Of a stretch of 64,000 nt of DNA, positions 17,106-26,403 are shown one piece after another (within the stretch, counting starts at the first letter, position 1; the number at the start of each line of letters is the position of its first letter). Made by a program: the position numbers and the translations under genes. Under the pieces are notes generated by a model. The model saw only the letters and a program-made list of their open reading frames with translations. It did no database searches and had not been told where the DNA came from. The DNA is from Maritimibacter harenae (GTDB lineage Bacteria; Pseudomonadota; Alphaproteobacteria; Rhodobacterales; Rhodobacteraceae), in NCBI RefSeq assembly GCF_009882975.1, contig NZ_WTUX01000002.1, forward strand, positions 68,489-132,488. The letters are read 5' to 3'.

Positions 17106-18263
17106 ATGCCCGTTCTGTCCCCATCCCGCATCGCCCGTCTGACCTATCTGCGCCACGCGCTGCACCGGCGGCCGGAGGTGTCGGGCGAAGAGCGTGAAAC
17201 GGCCGCGACCATCGCCGGCGAACTGGAGGCGCTGGGCGCCGACCGCATCTGGCGCGCGCTGGGCGGGCATGGCGTGGCGGCCGAGTTCCGCGGCGCGGCG
17301 CCGGGGCCGACGGTGCTTCTGCGCTGCGAGCTCGACGGTCTGCCGATCCGCGAGATTTCGGACGTCGCCCATCGCTCCGAGGTGGCGGGCAAGGGGCACC
17401 TGTGCGGCCACGACGGGCACATGGTGTCCATGCTCGGGGTCGGCATGTGCCTTGAGACCCGGCCCGCGTCCGGGCGGGTGATCCTGCTCTTCCAGCCGGC
17501 CGAAGAGACCGGCGCCGGGGCGCAGGCCGTCATCGACGATCCACGCTGGCCCGAACTGCGCCCGGACTATGCCTTCGCCTATCACAACCTGCCGGGTCGC
17601 CCGCTGGGCGAGATCGGCCTGCGCCCGGGGCCGGGCAATTGCGCGTCGCGCGGCATGCAGGTGATGCTGGAGGGCAAGAGCTCTCACGCCGCCGCGCCAG
17701 AGGACGGTCTCTCTCCCGCCGCCGCGATGGCCGCGCTGATGACCGATCTGCCCGCGCTGGGCGGGGGGCGGATCGGCGACGACGACTTCGCGCTGGCGAC
17801 CCTGACCCATGCCAAGTTGGGGGAGCCGACCTTCGGGATCGCCCCCGGCGAGGGCGAGCTGCGCGTCACGCTGCGCTCCATGACCAATGCGCGGATGGAC
17901 ACGCTGATGGAAGAGGCTGAAGCATGCATCGCGCGCCACGCGCGCAGGCTGGGTGTCACGGTGACCTGGCACGACGTGTTCCGCTCCGTCGTCAACGACC
18001 CGGACGCCACGGACATCGCCCGCACGGCCGCCGCCGCGCGCGGGCTGACCACGCACGACATGGCGCTGCCCCTGAGCTGGTCCGAGGATTTCGGCCGTTT
18101 CGGCGATGACGGCGCCCGCGCCGCGCTGCTCTATGTCGGGGCCGGCGAGGACCAGCCGCAACTGCACAATCCGGACTACGACTTTCCCGACGCGCTCATC
18201 CCCGTCGTCACGGACCTGTTCGCGGGCATCGTCGACGCGCTTCTCGGCGAAAAATGCGCGTAG
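17106..18263 (+). CDS. M20-family amidohydrolase (hippurate/IAA-amino acid hydrolase-like)
   Basis: 385 residues. Metal-binding motifs are RCELDGLPI, GHLCGHDGHM and QPAEETGAGAQAV, and a dimerisation domain with SSHAAAPE follows. This is the amidohydrolase (hippuricase-like) branch of M20 and differs from the deacylase just upstream. Its final bases overlap the alanine racemase start. Predicted to cleave an N-acyl amino acid or a related amide; the substrate is unknown. The GAGCCGGA site before ATG 17106 is weak but acceptable. Confidence 0.88.
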   Translation: MPVLSPSRIARLTYLRHALHRRPEVSGEERETAATIAGELEALGADRIWRALGGHGVAAEFRGAAPGPTVLLRCELDGLPIREISDVAHRSEVAGKGHLCGHDGHMVSMLGVGMCLETRPASGRVILLFQPAEETGAGAQAVIDDPRWPELRPDYAFAYHNLPGRPLGEIGLRPGPGNCASRGMQVMLEGKSSHAAAPEDGLSPAAAMAALMTDLPALGGGRIGDDDFALATLTHAKLGEPTFGIAPGEGELRVTLRSMTNARMDTLMEEAEACIARHARRLGVTVTWHDVFRSVVNDPDATDIARTAAAARGLTTHDMALPLSWSEDFGRFGDDGARAALLYVGAGEDQPQLHNPDYDFPDALIPVVTDLFAGIVDALLGEKCA

Positions 18264-19378
18264 AGGCGGTCGGCCTTCCCGCGTCCTGGTGCCGGATCCA
18301 CCTCGACCGCGTGTCGCACAACCTCGAACGCGCGCTGGCGCTCGTGCCCGACGGGCGCAGCTTTTGTGCCGTTCTTAAGGCGGACGCCTACGGGCACGGC
18401 ATCGACCGGATCGTGCCGATCGTGCGCGAACAGGGGGTGGGCACCGTCGGGATCACCTCGAACCAGGAGGCTTTCGCGGTGCGCGCGGCCGGGTTCGACG
18501 GACGCCTGATCCGCCTGCGCGCCGCCGTGCCCGAAGAGATCGAAGGCGCGCTCGAGGCCCGCGTCGAAGAGCAGGTGGGGTCCCGCCAGGCCGCCCTGCA
18601 TCTGCGTGCGCTCGCGAACGCGGGCCGGCTGCGCACGCCCCTTCACCTCGCCCTGAACGCGGGCGGCATGGCGCGCGACGCCCTGGACATCTCGACCGAG
18701 CCGGGCCGGGTGCTCTGCCGCGAGATCCTCGACGCCGTCGGGGGGCATGTCGGCGGCATCTGTTCGCATTTCGCCTCGAACACGCCCGATGCCCTGCCGC
18801 GTGCCTCCGCGCTTTTCCAAGGCGAGGTGGCCTGGGTGCTTGCCAACAGCGACCTGCGGCGCGAGGCGCTGTTGGTCCATGTCGGAAGCTCGCTCACGCT
18901 GGTGGCCGAGACGCCGGTGGAGACCGACATGTATCGCTGCGCGGCGGTCCTCTACGGTATCCTGCGGCCCGAGTGGGGGTTCGTCCCCACGATGGACGTC
19001 GAGGCCCGGGTCGTGAGCCTTCAGGATTATCCCGCGGGCACGCCCGTGGGCTACGACCACGCGACGCGGCTGTCGCGTGCAAGCCGGCTGGCCTGCGTGT
19101 CGATCGGCTACCAGAACGGGTTCGACCGGGGGGCCGGCGGGCGCAGCGATGTCGTGGTCCGCGACCGGTTCGCGCCGGTCGTCGGCAAGGTCTCGATGAA
19201 CGCGATCGTCGTCGATGTGACGGATGTTCCCCGCGTGGCGGTGGGGGACACGGTCGCGATATTCGGGGGCGGCCAGGCGCAGGCCATCGCCCCTGCGCAG
19301 GCCGAGCGCCAGTTCGCCACCATCATGGCCGATCTCTATTCCGACTGGGGCCTGCGCAACCCGCGCCACTATGGCTGA
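18254..19378 (+). CDS. alanine racemase-family protein
   Basis: 374-residue fold-type III PLP enzyme. The cofactor Lys is in AVLKADAYGHG near residue 40. The second catalytic residue expected as Tyr is in SIGYQNGFDRG, and VGKVSMNAIVVDVTD is the typical C-terminal barrel motif. Start ATG 18254 overlaps the previous stop by 10 bp. Its place at the end of a catabolic operon suggests it is not the housekeeping Alr for cell-wall synthesis but interconverts D and L forms of an amino acid released by the upstream hydrolases. Substrate specificity may differ from alanine. Confidence 0.88.
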   Translation: MRVEAVGLPASWCRIHLDRVSHNLERALALVPDGRSFCAVLKADAYGHGIDRIVPIVREQGVGTVGITSNQEAFAVRAAGFDGRLIRLRAAVPEEIEGALEARVEEQVGSRQAALHLRALANAGRLRTPLHLALNAGGMARDALDISTEPGRVLCREILDAVGGHVGGICSHFASNTPDALPRASALFQGEVAWVLANSDLRREALLVHVGSSLTLVAETPVETDMYRCAAVLYGILRPEWGFVPTMDVEARVVSLQDYPAGTPVGYDHATRLSRASRLACVSIGYQNGFDRGAGGRSDVVVRDRFAPVVGKVSMNAIVVDVTDVPRVAVGDTVAIFGGGQAQAIAPAQAERQFATIMADLYSDWGLRNPRHYG

Positions 19379-19404
19379 CCGGTCCGGCCAGGGCCGTCAT
19401 CGGC

Positions 19405-20754
19405 TCATTCGGCCAACGGGAAGCTCACGATGAAGGTGCTGCCCTTGCCAAGCTCGCTTTCCACGGTCAGCCCCGCGTCATGCGCCTTCGCGATCGCCTT
19501 CACGATCGCGAGGCCAAGGCCGGTGCCACCGCGTTCGCGTTCGTTCGAGGAATCGACCTGCTGGAACCGCTCGAAGATACGAGACCTGTCCTTCTGGGGA
19601 ATGCCCCGACCGTGGTCGCGCACGGAGACGATGGCGCGTCCCGTGTCGGTTCTGAGGTTCACCTCCACCTTGCCGTCCCGCTCCGAGAACTTGACCGCGT
19701 TGGACAGAAGGTTCGACATCAGTTGATCGATCCGGGGCGCATCGGCCTTGATCCGCACGTCCGGCTCGATGCCGTCCGAGACGATCTCGACCCCGTAGGA
19801 GGCCGCGTAGGCCTTGTTGCTTTCGATCGTGCGCTCCAGCATCCGTGACAGGTCGACCACCTGGAAATCGAACTCCATCTTGCCGGATTCGAACTTTTCC
19901 GCGTCCAGCAGGTCGTTGACGAGCCGCCTCAGCGCCGTGCAATTGTGCTCGGCGATTTCGACCAGGCGGCCTGCGGTGGCAGGCGATTGCGTCCGGATGC
20001 CCCGTTTCAGCAGCTCGAGCGACGCCGTGATCGAGGTCAAGGGCGTGCGCAGCTCGTGGCTGATCACCGCGATGAATTGCGATTTTGCGATATCGGCGGC
20101 ATGGGCTTCCTGCAACAGCGCCTTCTGTTCGCGCAGCGAGCGCCGTGACTGCACGCTGTCGAGGGCGAAGACGACGAAGAGCAGGAAGGTGGCCCCGGAC
20201 AGGATCAGGCCCATGACGAGGATCGTGCGCGCGATGGCGACCAGGTCGACACGGATGTCGTTCGACTCGGTCAGCGACGCCTGGAGCACGTCGAGCCCGG
20301 CCGCCCGCAGATCTCCCAACTCCTGTTCGAACGCTCCGACAAGTGCGCGTGCCTGCTCCGCATCGTTCGGGCCAAGCGCGGCGACGCGATCCTCGGTGGT
20401 TTCGAGAAGAGAGGCGAGGCGGTTGTAGACCGTGAGATCCACCCCGTACTCGTTCAGGGTCTCGAGCGTCACGCCGCGCCGCATCTGGTCGAGCCGGCTC
20501 CAGAGGATGTCGAACGCGGTCTGCACGTCCGATGAATCCGCCTGGTCGTCGGCGTACTTGAGCAGCGTGTTGTTCAGCCGGAGCGTGTCGAATTCGACGC
20601 TGGTCACGAACCAAACCGGGCCACGCGACAGCCGCTGGACCTCGAGCACGCTCATCCTCTGGTTCATGTCGAACAGCCTCAGGCAGGCATAGCCGAGCAC
20701 GATGATGGCCAGGATCAGGATGACCCAGCGGTAGCGCGTGACCTTGGTGGTCAT
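19405..20754 (-). CDS. membrane sensor histidine kinase
   Basis: 449 residues. TM1 is at about 10-25, a periplasmic mostly helical domain of about 150 residues follows, and TM2 is at about 177-198. There is then a short coiled coil, a HisKA domain with H233 in FIAVISHELRTPLT, and HATPase_c with N-box SNLLSNAVKFS, G1 DHGRGIP and G2 GGTGLGL. No HAMP or PAS domain is visible. ATG 20754 is used because the open frame upstream covers the next gene; the two overlap by four bases. The partners are a small periplasmic SUOX-fold protein (20751-21230) and a response regulator (21304-22281). All three are on the minus strand in the order regulator, SUOX-like, kinase. Confidence 0.9.
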   Translation of the reverse strand: MTTKVTRYRWVILILAIIVLGYACLRLFDMNQRMSVLEVQRLSRGPVWFVTSVEFDTLRLNNTLLKYADDQADSSDVQTAFDILWSRLDQMRRGVTLETLNEYGVDLTVYNRLASLLETTEDRVAALGPNDAEQARALVGAFEQELGDLRAAGLDVLQASLTESNDIRVDLVAIARTILVMGLILSGATFLLFVVFALDSVQSRRSLREQKALLQEAHAADIAKSQFIAVISHELRTPLTSITASLELLKRGIRTQSPATAGRLVEIAEHNCTALRRLVNDLLDAEKFESGKMEFDFQVVDLSRMLERTIESNKAYAASYGVEIVSDGIEPDVRIKADAPRIDQLMSNLLSNAVKFSERDGKVEVNLRTDTGRAIVSVRDHGRGIPQKDRSRIFERFQQVDSSNERERGGTGLGLAIVKAIAKAHDAGLTVESELGKGSTFIVSFPLAE

Positions 20755-21230
20755 TTGATGGCGATGGCCGTGAGCTGCCAGACCAGACGGCTGTTGTAGA
20801 TCGGCGCCTGGAGTTCCGGGTGATCGGACATCGGGTAGATGATCCAGAGCGGCCCGTTCTCGCGCACCGACATGCGTTCGCCGTCGCGTTCCAGCGCGAC
20901 CATGACGTCGTAGTTCGCCGCGTCGGCGTAGGGCATGTCGAAACGGTAGTCGTTCAGCGCGATCAACTCCAGCGTGGCGTCCTCCGGCACGGACAGGGGC
21001 GCCAGAACGTCCCGCAGGAGCGGTCCGGAAAACTCGGTCGGCACGTCGACGAAATCGTTGATCGTGTCGTACCGCGCCTGGGCGAGCGCCTCGAGATCCT
21101 CGAGGTCGTAGCGCACGACCAGCGGCGCGTCCGCTTTCACGTCGCTCGTGATGGTCAGCACCGGGTTGGCCGTGGCCAGAGTCGGCGCAAGGCACAGGAG
21201 GGCCATGCCGAGGAGACCGAGGATCTTCAT
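20751..21230 (-). CDS. periplasmic oxidoreductase molybdopterin-binding-like (SUOX-fold) protein without cofactor Cys
   Basis: 159 residues. A signal peptide at 1-21 (ending LATA-NP) is followed by a short domain resembling the SUOX/YedY molybdopterin-binding fold: TEFSGPLLRDVLAPL, NDYRFDMPYADAANYDVMVAL and RENGPLWIIYPMSDHPE. The only Cys is in the signal peptide, so the Cys that holds molybdenum in true members is absent and the mature protein is unlikely to carry Mo cofactor. The four-base overlap with the kinase start suggests the two are made together; it may be a periplasmic sensory partner. Function is inferred from the operon only. Confidence 0.8.
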   Translation of the reverse strand: MKILGLLGMALLCLAPTLATANPVLTITSDVKADAPLVVRYDLEDLEALAQARYDTINDFVDVPTEFSGPLLRDVLAPLSVPEDATLELIALNDYRFDMPYADAANYDVMVALERDGERMSVRENGPLWIIYPMSDHPELQAPIYNSRLVWQLTAIAIK

Positions 21231-21303
21231 GTGGTGCGTCCTTCCAGTTGTTTGGGGTATGAGGACACTCGTGAACGGGTCGGCGGCCGGGCCCCGCCCG
21301 GCA

Positions 21304-22281
21304 CTAGAACATCTTGCGGCCCAGGAATTCGACGCCGCGGGCCGCGTGCTTTTCCTTCACGCGCGCGAGTGCGGCTTCGAGCGCCAGGTCTTCGAGGTCC
21401 TCGAGGCGCAGGCCCCGTCGCGCGCTGGGCGCCACCGGCGCGCCCACGGCGACTTCGATCTCCAGCGGTGCGCCGTCGTCGAAGGTGAGGTCCATGTCAT
21501 CGAGCGCGTGCTGGATTTCCGCCTCCAAACGCTCCGCCGCGTCGAGGTTCGCCGCGCTCGAACAGCAGACGAAGGTGCCGGCGCCGACGTAGCTCATGAT
21601 GACCGATTCCAGCCGGGGCGATGCCATCGCCGCGTCCGCGATCTGGCGCAGCGCGTTGTCGAAGACGGCGGGCGAGCCCTTGTCGAATACGTTGCGGCCG
21701 TTCTCGATGTGAAGGGCGAAGAACACGCAGCCCTTCACGCCCATCCGGGAGACTTCCGAGACGTAGTTGGACAGCGCCTGCCGGGGAATGAGCCCCTTGA
21801 TGCCATGAATGGTCCTGGGGTCGGCGAACCCCGTTTCGGGCGCCTTTTCGTCGGACTGGTCCGGCTTCGCGAACACGCGCGTCAGCTTGCGCACCCGGCG
21901 CTGTTCGTCGCTGAGGAACTTGGCCACGCGCACGCGGGCGCAGAGCTCGGACACGTCGAAGGGCTTGGTGGCGTAATCCGTGGCGCCGGCCGCGAATGCC
22001 TCGTCGATGAACGACTTGGCATGCATGGCCGTCAGCATGATGATCGGCGCTCTCTGGTAGTCGGGGAGTTTTCGGATCGCGCTGCAAAGCTGGATGCCGT
22101 TTTCCCCCGGCATCTGGATGTCCAGCAGGAAGCAGTCGAAGGGCTCGTCCTGCTCGAAGATGACGCTCAGCGCTTCCTGGGAAGATCCTGCAACGGTCAC
22201 GTCCGTTATGCCGGCGTCGGCCAGGATCAGAGGCAGCAATTCGCGAATGGACTGGTCATCGTCGACTGCCAGTATCCGCAT
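21304..22281 (-). CDS. response regulator with degenerate GGDEF output domain
   Basis: 325 residues. The N-terminal receiver domain (1-120) has D9/D10, phospho-acceptor D54 (LLDIQMPG), T84 and K106. After a linker the C-terminal part (about 155-310) follows the pattern of a GGDEF domain. HIENGRNVFDKGSPAVFDNALRQIA aligns with the DxDxFKxxND region, and YVGAGTFVCC aligns with the GGDEF signature, which here reads GAGTF at 233-237. Catalytic and metal-binding acids are missing, so diguanylate cyclase activity is not expected. It may bind GTP, c-di-GMP or a protein. ATG 22281 is chosen for the normal receiver start, with GGGAGTGCAAGG upstream. Confidence 0.85.
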   Translation of the reverse strand: MRILAVDDDQSIRELLPLILADAGITDVTVAGSSQEALSVIFEQDEPFDCFLLDIQMPGENGIQLCSAIRKLPDYQRAPIIMLTAMHAKSFIDEAFAAGATDYATKPFDVSELCARVRVAKFLSDEQRRVRKLTRVFAKPDQSDEKAPETGFADPRTIHGIKGLIPRQALSNYVSEVSRMGVKGCVFFALHIENGRNVFDKGSPAVFDNALRQIADAAMASPRLESVIMSYVGAGTFVCCSSAANLDAAERLEAEIQHALDDMDLTFDDGAPLEIEVAVGAPVAPSARRGLRLEDLEDLALEAALARVKEKHAARGVEFLGRKMF

Positions 22282-22720
22282 GTCCTTGCACTCCCGATAC
22301 GAGTGTTTCCGAAACGAATTAGTCAATCACACAGAACGGCAAACAGCTTGCCGTGAACCCATCCCCACCGGTTTCGAAAGTCCCACCAGATTCTGGCAAA
22401 ATTAAGATGAATTGGACGATTTGGTACTCTTCTTATGGATGTGTTGGGGTATTTAAATGATTGAATGATAACAATTTTCGGGTTGCGTGGTGTCCCCTCC
22501 GGCGACAGTGGGCAGGAGGCCCTGTTCGCCCGCTTTATCGCGCAATTACATGGCCTTCGTGGGTATCGCGCCGCGTCCGAAAACCGGCGGCCGACCCTGC
22601 ATGACGACGCGGTCCGGCCCGCATCCGTGCCGAATTCGGGCCCTGCGGCGAGATATGTTACACTCGCCTTCCCCGCGTCTTTTCACGGGCGCGCGGCGGA
22701 CGCGGAAACGGGAGGAGAAC
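22282..22720. promoter_or_regulatory. intergenic region with AT-rich segment
   Basis: This 439-bp gap separates the minus-strand response regulator from the plus-strand thioredoxin gene. About 22391-22470 is strikingly AT-rich against the surroundings and is the likeliest place for promoters. The thioredoxin gene has a good GGGAGGAG ribosome-binding site at 22710-22717. No repeat, RNA gene or convincing small gene is seen. Short open frames here lack ribosome-binding sites and family features. Confidence 0.4.
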
Positions 22721-23323
22721 ATGAACATTCTGAAGACGGCAGCACTCGCAGGCCTGGTCACGCTGCGCGCCGGTACGGCCGCCACCGCCGAAGTCGGGCC
22801 CGACGGGCTGCACATGCAGCCCTTTTTCGCCAACACCTTTCTCGACATGTCCGAGGACCTGTCGGAGGCCACCGCCAACGGCAGGGACCTTATGGTGATC
22901 GTCGAACAGAACGGCTGCCCCTATTGCGCCGAGATGCACAACGTGAATTTCGCGCGCGACGAGATCGTTTCCTACGTGGAGGACAACTTCCTCGTCATCC
23001 AACTCGACATGTGGGGTTCGCGCGAGGTGACGGGGTTCGACGGCGAGACGTTGGAGGAAAAGGATCTCGTGCGGAAATGGTCGGTGAACTTCACGCCCAC
23101 GACGCTGCTGTTCACGGCCCCGGAGGCCGGATCGCCGCCCGATGACATGCAGGAGGCCCTGGCCTTCGCCATGCCGGGGTATTTCAAGCCCTTCCACCAC
23201 CTCTCCGCGCTCCAGTACGTGGCCTCGGACGGGTACAAGGAGCAGCCGAATTTCCAGCGCTGGCTTCAGGCGAAAGCGGACGCGATGCGCGAAGACGGTG
23301 AGGAAGTCACGATCTGGGAGTGA
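22721..23323 (+). CDS. periplasmic thioredoxin-fold protein (SoxW-like)
   Basis: 200 residues. An N-terminal signal peptide ends near TAATA-EVG. A thioredoxin fold with redox motif C66-P-Y-C69 in VEQNGCPYCAEMH and a cis-proline motif (FTPTTLLF) follows. Length and the CPYC motif resemble SoxW/thioredoxin-like reductants of the periplasm. The start is set at ATG 22721 behind GGGAGGAGAAC; the longer open frame upstream has no family features. Not clearly linked to neighbours: the next gene is convergent. No sox genes are in the window, so its electron partner is unknown. Confidence 0.85.
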   Translation: MNILKTAALAGLVTLRAGTAATAEVGPDGLHMQPFFANTFLDMSEDLSEATANGRDLMVIVEQNGCPYCAEMHNVNFARDEIVSYVEDNFLVIQLDMWGSREVTGFDGETLEEKDLVRKWSVNFTPTTLLFTAPEAGSPPDDMQEALAFAMPGYFKPFHHLSALQYVASDGYKEQPNFQRWLQAKADAMREDGEEVTIWE

Positions 23324-23347
23324 GGCGCTTTCGCGCCACTCTCACGG
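23322..23347 (+). terminator. probable terminator hairpin after thioredoxin gene
   Basis: GC-rich stem GGCGC-TTTC-GCGCC directly after the stop codon, extended by GTGAG pairing with CTCTCAC-like bases. There is no strong T-tract, so efficiency is uncertain. Confidence 0.45.
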
Positions 23348-23456
23348 GACGCATGCATTCAAGCGGCGCGACGGCAGGCTTGTCCTGCAATCCACCGGCA
23401 GCGGGCTGATCGGCGTGGAGGGGCCGCATCAGATCCCCTCGGGGGTGGAAACAAGC

Positions 23457-24188
23457 CTACGGCCGGACGAAGAAAGCGTCGAACTGCAGGAGCCGCCCGG
23501 TTTCGGGTTCACGGAAGCCCGGCTCCAGATCCCAAAGGCCAAATCCGAGACTTTCAAGGAATTCGATATAGAATTCGTAGGTCTTGTCGTTCTCATAAAG
23601 GGATACCAAACTGCATTCGAGCTTGACCGCCATGATCTGTTTCAAGGCCCGAAGCGCGCCTTTCAGAACCTGCTCTTCGTATCCCTGAACATCTATCTTG
23701 AGCAGTGTCTTTGAAGTCGATTTCACATATTCGTCGAAGATCGCATCGATGGTCGTGACATCAACCTCTTCGATGTCGATGTAGCGTGATCTCGGCGCAC
23801 TCTGAGCGTGCAACTCTCCCATATCGAGAAATGAAGAACTCTGCCCGTTGTTTCCAGCGACATTGATCTGCAATTTGCTGTGTTCGTCACCAATTGCTGT
23901 CCGCGGGTGCACCGTCCAATTGTCGAAGGGGCGGGCGGCCTCGACCAATTGCGCATGGGCTTTGAGGGTAGGTTCGAAACTTACTATTCTTCCGGCGAAA
24001 TCGTTTTCGATAAGCTTTTTCGCGAATTGCCCTCGGTTTGCTCCGATGTCGAAAACAAGATTAATTCCTAGATACTCGGCTATTTTCATGAACGACGGAG
24101 GCTTTTCTAAGGGTGGTGCAGTCTGCACCGGTCCCAAACCCAAGCGTTCAAAGATCCGTTCGGTCAAAGCCACATGGAAATCCTTCAT
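23457..24188 (-). CDS. FkbM-family SAM-dependent methyltransferase
   Basis: 243 residues. The SAM-binding motif is LVFDIGANRGQFAKKL, and the FkbM signature LLKIDVQGYEEQVLKGAL follows. Such proteins O-methylate sugars, polysaccharides or secondary metabolites. The gene is visibly richer in A and T and uses rarer codons than its neighbours, and it stands alone between unrelated genes, which suggests horizontal acquisition. No clear ribosome-binding site precedes ATG 24188. The target molecule cannot be inferred because no glycan genes are nearby. Confidence 0.88.
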   Translation of the reverse strand: MKDFHVALTERIFERLGLGPVQTAPPLEKPPSFMKIAEYLGINLVFDIGANRGQFAKKLIENDFAGRIVSFEPTLKAHAQLVEAARPFDNWTVHPRTAIGDEHSKLQINVAGNNGQSSSFLDMGELHAQSAPRSRYIDIEEVDVTTIDAIFDEYVKSTSKTLLKIDVQGYEEQVLKGALRALKQIMAVKLECSLVSLYENDKTYEFYIEFLESLGFGLWDLEPGFREPETGRLLQFDAFFVRP

Positions 24189-24300
24189 GTAATCAATCAG
24201 GGGGCGACGCCCCGGCGAGGATCATCTGAGAGCAAACCTGTTGGAGGGACAACCCTTTATGTCGAACGCCCATTATGGCCCTCTCCGACCGCCGCGCCCT
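24189..24300. other. short gap with small palindrome
   Basis: Gap between two minus-strand genes. It holds a short palindrome, GGGGCG-A-CGCCCC, at 24201-24213, about 90 bp past the end of the activator gene. It could serve as a weak terminator; nothing else is evident. Confidence 0.3.
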
Positions 24301-26196
<1,896 letters not shown>

Positions 26197-26403
26197 GGCC
26201 CCAACATAGCGTGCGCACGATCACCGTGGTCATGAATTTTCGTAATTTACGAAATATCGTGTTTCTGCACCGCCGCAGCGGACAGTTAAGATTTTGCGAT
26301 CATTGCGTTTTTCATCGCTGCTCAAATGTTATGCGCCGGCTTCCGCGCCGTCAGGTTCCTTGGAAAACTCGGTCTCGCCACGACATTCACGGAAGGAAAC
26401 CCG
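26197..26403. promoter_or_regulatory. divergent control region of the cyanate operon
   Basis: 207 bp between the activator (-) and the cyanate transporter genes (+). A perfect inverted repeat, TTTCGTAA-T-TTACGAAA, lies at 26238-26254 and is a strong operator candidate for the Fis-HTH regulator. No GG-N10-GC element of a sigma-54 promoter was found by eye. A possible -35/-10 pair (TTGCGT at 26304, TGTTAT 18 bases on) is weak. AAGGAAAC before ATG 26404 is a ribosome-binding site. Confidence 0.55.

Noticed and set aside
22465-22720. Small plus-strand open frame upstream of the thioredoxin gene
   Set aside because: No ribosome-binding site, no recognisable family features and a frame that continues out of phase through the thioredoxin gene.
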